A stretch of DNA of 8,310 nucleotides from Maricaulis sp. (lineage in GTDB: Bacteria > Pseudomonadota > Alphaproteobacteria > Caulobacterales > Maricaulaceae): positions 1-8,310 of the forward strand of contig NZLV01000068.1 of NCBI GenBank assembly GCA_002694345.1, given 5' to 3'. The translations under genes and the position numbers were made by a program. Shown here piece after piece: positions 7,044 through 8,310 of the stretch (position 1 is its first letter; each line of letters begins with the position of its first letter). The notes under the pieces were generated by a model that was given only the letters and a program-made list of their open reading frames with translations, had not been told where the DNA came from and ran no database searches.

Positions 7044-7085
7044 TACTGATCTGAACGGCGCCCGCGGACGGACGCGCGATCCTCG

Positions 7086-7137
7086 AAGTCGATACCCCGG
7101 CCATCCGGCCCGGAGGACGGATGAGCGGTCTCGACTT
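7086..7137. repeat. Nested inverted repeats in the divergent intergenic region
   Basis: AAGTCGA (7086-7092) is the exact reverse complement of TCGACTT (7131-7137). Inside them CATCCG (7102-7107) pairs with CGGATG (7118-7123). The nested arms could form a second hairpin in the autotransporter leader or act as protein-binding half-sites. I found no convincing minus-strand -35/-10 pair between 6990 and 7296, so it is not known whether this segment is transcribed. Confidence 0.25.
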
Positions 7138-7221
7138 GGGGGTAGTCCGGGTCCCGCCCGCCCTTCCAGCCCAATGTCACGGACGCGGAGCTGGCACCCA
7201 TGAGCGCCCCGCCAATCAACC

Positions 7222-7249
7222 AACAACCTGATTCAACGGGTGAACAACC
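7222..7249. promoter_or_regulatory. Direct repeats 21 bp apart, candidate activator site
   Basis: AACAACC occurs at 7222-7228 and again at 7243-7249, exactly 21 bp apart (two helical turns, same DNA face), in a CAAC-rich stretch. The second copy ends 11 nt before the -35 box of the kinase gene, a usual place for an activator. LytTR regulators, the common partners of this kinase type, bind direct repeats with about this period. The sequence fits the published LytTR consensus only loosely. Confidence 0.3.
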
Positions 7250-7260
7250 AATCGGGCAAA

Positions 7261-7288
7261 TTGAAGCCCGGTGCGGCGCCGGTATAGA
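7261..7288 (+). promoter_or_regulatory. Promoter of the histidine kinase gene, predicted leaderless
   Basis: TTGAAG (7261-7266), a 16-nt spacer and TATAGA (7283-7288) make a good sigma-70-type promoter. The start codon at 7297 is only 8 nt beyond the -10 box, so transcription should begin at or within a few nt of the ATG. There is no Shine-Dalgarno in between, consistent with a leaderless mRNA. Confidence 0.55.
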
Positions 7289-7296
7289 CTGGCCGC

Positions 7297-8235
7297 ATGG
7301 CTTTTCTCGACACGGGACGGTCCGGGCTTGTCGTCATTCCCGGCCTGTTCACCTTCAAAGTCCGGTCGCCTCTGATCTCCGAGGGCCTGATGGCCCTCGG
7401 CGTCATCATGCTGTGCTGGGTGTTCTACTTCTTCACCAAGATGATCTTCGACATGATCATGTTGCGGGACGCGCTCAGCTTCGTCCCGGGCCGGCTTCTG
7501 GTGATCGGGGTCGGCACGCTGTTGTCGCTGAGCATGTATGTCGTGCTGAGGGCCTTCTGGGGACGGTCCGTCCTGCTCCTGTCGATCCTGGTCGTGCTGA
7601 CGTCGACCATCACCGCCATCCCCTTCTCCATGTTCAATTGGTGGATGATGGTGACCTTCTCCACCACCGACCAAACCATGCTGATCCACACCATGATCGC
7701 CTGGTCGGCGAGCGTTCACCTCTTCTTTGCCCAGAGCATCGCGATCGTCGCCTTTCTCTATGCGCGCCAGCTGCGCCAGCGCGAGGCCGATACAGTGCAT
7801 GCGGAGAAATCCCTGCGCCAGGCCGAGCTACGGGCGCTGCGATACCAGGTCAATCCGCACTTCCTGTTCAATTCGCTCAACTCGGTCTCCGCCCTCCTGA
7901 CCTCGCGCCGCACGGCCGAGGCGGAACGCATGATCGACCTGCTGGCCGATTATTACGAACAGGCCCTGACCGCCCCGCAGGACGAGCTGGTGCCGGTGCG
8001 CCAGGAGATCGACGCCCAATTGCAGTATCTGGACATTGAGCGGATCCGTTTCCCGGAACGCCTCGACGTGGAGGTTGATCTGCCGCGGCATCTGGAAGGC
8101 GCCCTTCTGCCGACCCTGATGATCCAGCCCCTGATCGAGAATTCCATCAAGCATGCCGTGGCCGCCGAAACGGGCCGTGTCACGATCCACCTGGCCGTCT
8201 CTGCCATGGGCGGCACGCTGATCATCCAGGTCTGA
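7297..8235 (+). CDS. LytS/YehU-type membrane sensor histidine kinase, frame interrupted before the last ATP-binding motif
   Basis: 312 residues to the in-frame TGA. The N-terminal half has about four membrane helices (roughly 30-52, 66-86, 92-112, 133-155), followed by a short coiled linker (156-180). The His_kinase family motif is clear: RYQVNPHFLFNSLN (182-195) with the phospho-acceptor His188. The ATPase N-box follows as LMIQPLIENSIKHAV (274-288) with Asn282. Complete relatives continue with a D-x-G-x-G box and a GTGxGLxNxRxRL box. Here translation stops right after LIIQV, where the first of these should begin. GTGTGLQNIRNRL is encoded shortly after in another frame. As read, the product would lack part of its ATP pocket and probably could not phosphorylate itself. 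A sequencing error or a recent indel are the simplest causes. Such kinases phosphorylate LytTR response regulators; the partner would lie beyond the right edge. ATG 7297 is chosen because it fits the promoter and the membrane topology. Confidence 0.8.
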   Translation: MAFLDTGRSGLVVIPGLFTFKVRSPLISEGLMALGVIMLCWVFYFFTKMIFDMIMLRDALSFVPGRLLVIGVGTLLSLSMYVVLRAFWGRSVLLLSILVVLTSTITAIPFSMFNWWMMVTFSTTDQTMLIHTMIAWSASVHLFFAQSIAIVAFLYARQLRQREADTVHAEKSLRQAELRALRYQVNPHFLFNSLNSVSALLTSRRTAEAERMIDLLADYYEQALTAPQDELVPVRQEIDAQLQYLDIERIRFPERLDVEVDLPRHLEGALLPTLMIQPLIENSIKHAVAAETGRVTIHLAVSAMGGTLIIQV

Positions 8236-8310
8236 TTGTGACAGCCGGAGCGACCGGCCCGTCCGCTCGGGGACCGGCACCGGGCTGCAGAATATCCGCA
8301 ACCGGCTGGA
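8234..8310 (+). pseudogene. Out-of-frame continuation of the histidine kinase ATPase domain
   Basis: Reading from 8234 (one base later than the kinase frame) gives DCDSRSD, then SGTGTGLQNIRNRL up to the window edge. The latter is the second glycine box of the kinase ATPase domain. One inserted base or a two-base loss near the GTCTGAT at 8230-8236 would join it to the upstream frame. The first glycine box is poor in this frame (DCDSR in place of D-x-G-x-G). A third frame reads GATGPSARG over 8247-8273, so more than one indel is possible. The true gene end lies outside the window. Confidence 0.6.

Noticed and set aside
6990..7226. N-terminal extension of the autotransporter frame by 79 residues
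   Set aside because: It would bury the signal peptide inside the protein. The extension is Arg-rich with no conserved look, while the ATG at 6989 has a good ribosome site and opens directly into a signal peptide.
6990..7226. Sigma-70, sigma-54 or CtrA promoter for the autotransporter
   Set aside because: I searched the minus strand for TTGACA/TATAAT-like pairs, TGGCAC-N5-TTGC and TTAA-N7-TTAA. I found no pair with acceptable boxes and spacing, so none is annotated.
7200..8039. A 279-codon plus-strand frame overlapping the histidine kinase
   Set aside because: It is a shadow frame rich in Arg, Pro and His. The kinase motifs are in the other frame starting at 7297.
8228..8236. prfB-like programmed +1 frameshift at GTC-TGA
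   Set aside because: A TGA with a purine-rich AGG just upstream is suggestive, but the GTC tRNA cannot re-pair on TCT in the +1 frame and the spacing of the AGG is too short. A simple indel or sequence error is more likely.

Overview
The window is GC-rich with strong G/C third-position bias in its main genes. It looks like chromosomal DNA of a free-living alphaproteobacterium. A GCTAGATC box matching the Caulobacter-type housekeeping -10 consensus, probable leaderless genes and a large autotransporter make a Caulobacterales/Maricaulales-like host (for example Maricaulis or Hyphomonas relatives) my best guess. That is an inference from style, not from a marker gene. I see no rRNA, tRNA, CRISPR array, insertion sequence or phage gene.

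Layout, left to right. (1) 1-427, minus: the 5' part of a thermonuclease-fold lipoprotein gene that runs off the left edge. (2) 428-589: a divergent regulatory region with a 17-nt palindrome, a minus-strand promoter, a weaker plus-strand promoter and a doubtful 29-codon ORF. (3) 590-1138, plus: a short soluble chemoreceptor signalling hairpin with no sensor, membrane segment or HAMP domain, followed by an intrinsic terminator at 1167-1199. (4) 1227-1871, plus: a DsbA-like / 2-hydroxychromene-2-carboxylate isomerase-like protein with a Ser active site. (5) 1881-1920: a strong terminator serving the convergent minus-strand gene. (6) 1950-6989, minus: a 1679-residue type V autotransporter with a signal peptide, about 32 beta-solenoid coils interrupted by Gly/Asp/Pro-rich loops, and a C-terminal 12-strand-type barrel ending in Phe. 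(7) 6990-7296: a 307-bp divergent intergenic region with two hairpins in the autotransporter leader, a pair of 21-bp-spaced direct repeats, and a promoter placed to give a leaderless mRNA for the next gene. (8) 7297-8235, plus: a LytS/YehU-type membrane histidine kinase. Its frame stops at a TGA just before the ATP-binding glycine box, and the missing box continues in another frame to the window edge.

Possible links. The autotransporter and the histidine kinase are divergent and share one upstream region. LytS-type kinases usually work with LytTR response regulators, which bind pairs of direct repeats about two helical turns apart, and such a pair lies in this region. A local circuit in which the kinase/regulator controls the surface protein is therefore plausible but unproven. 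The other genes show no clear functional link to each other.
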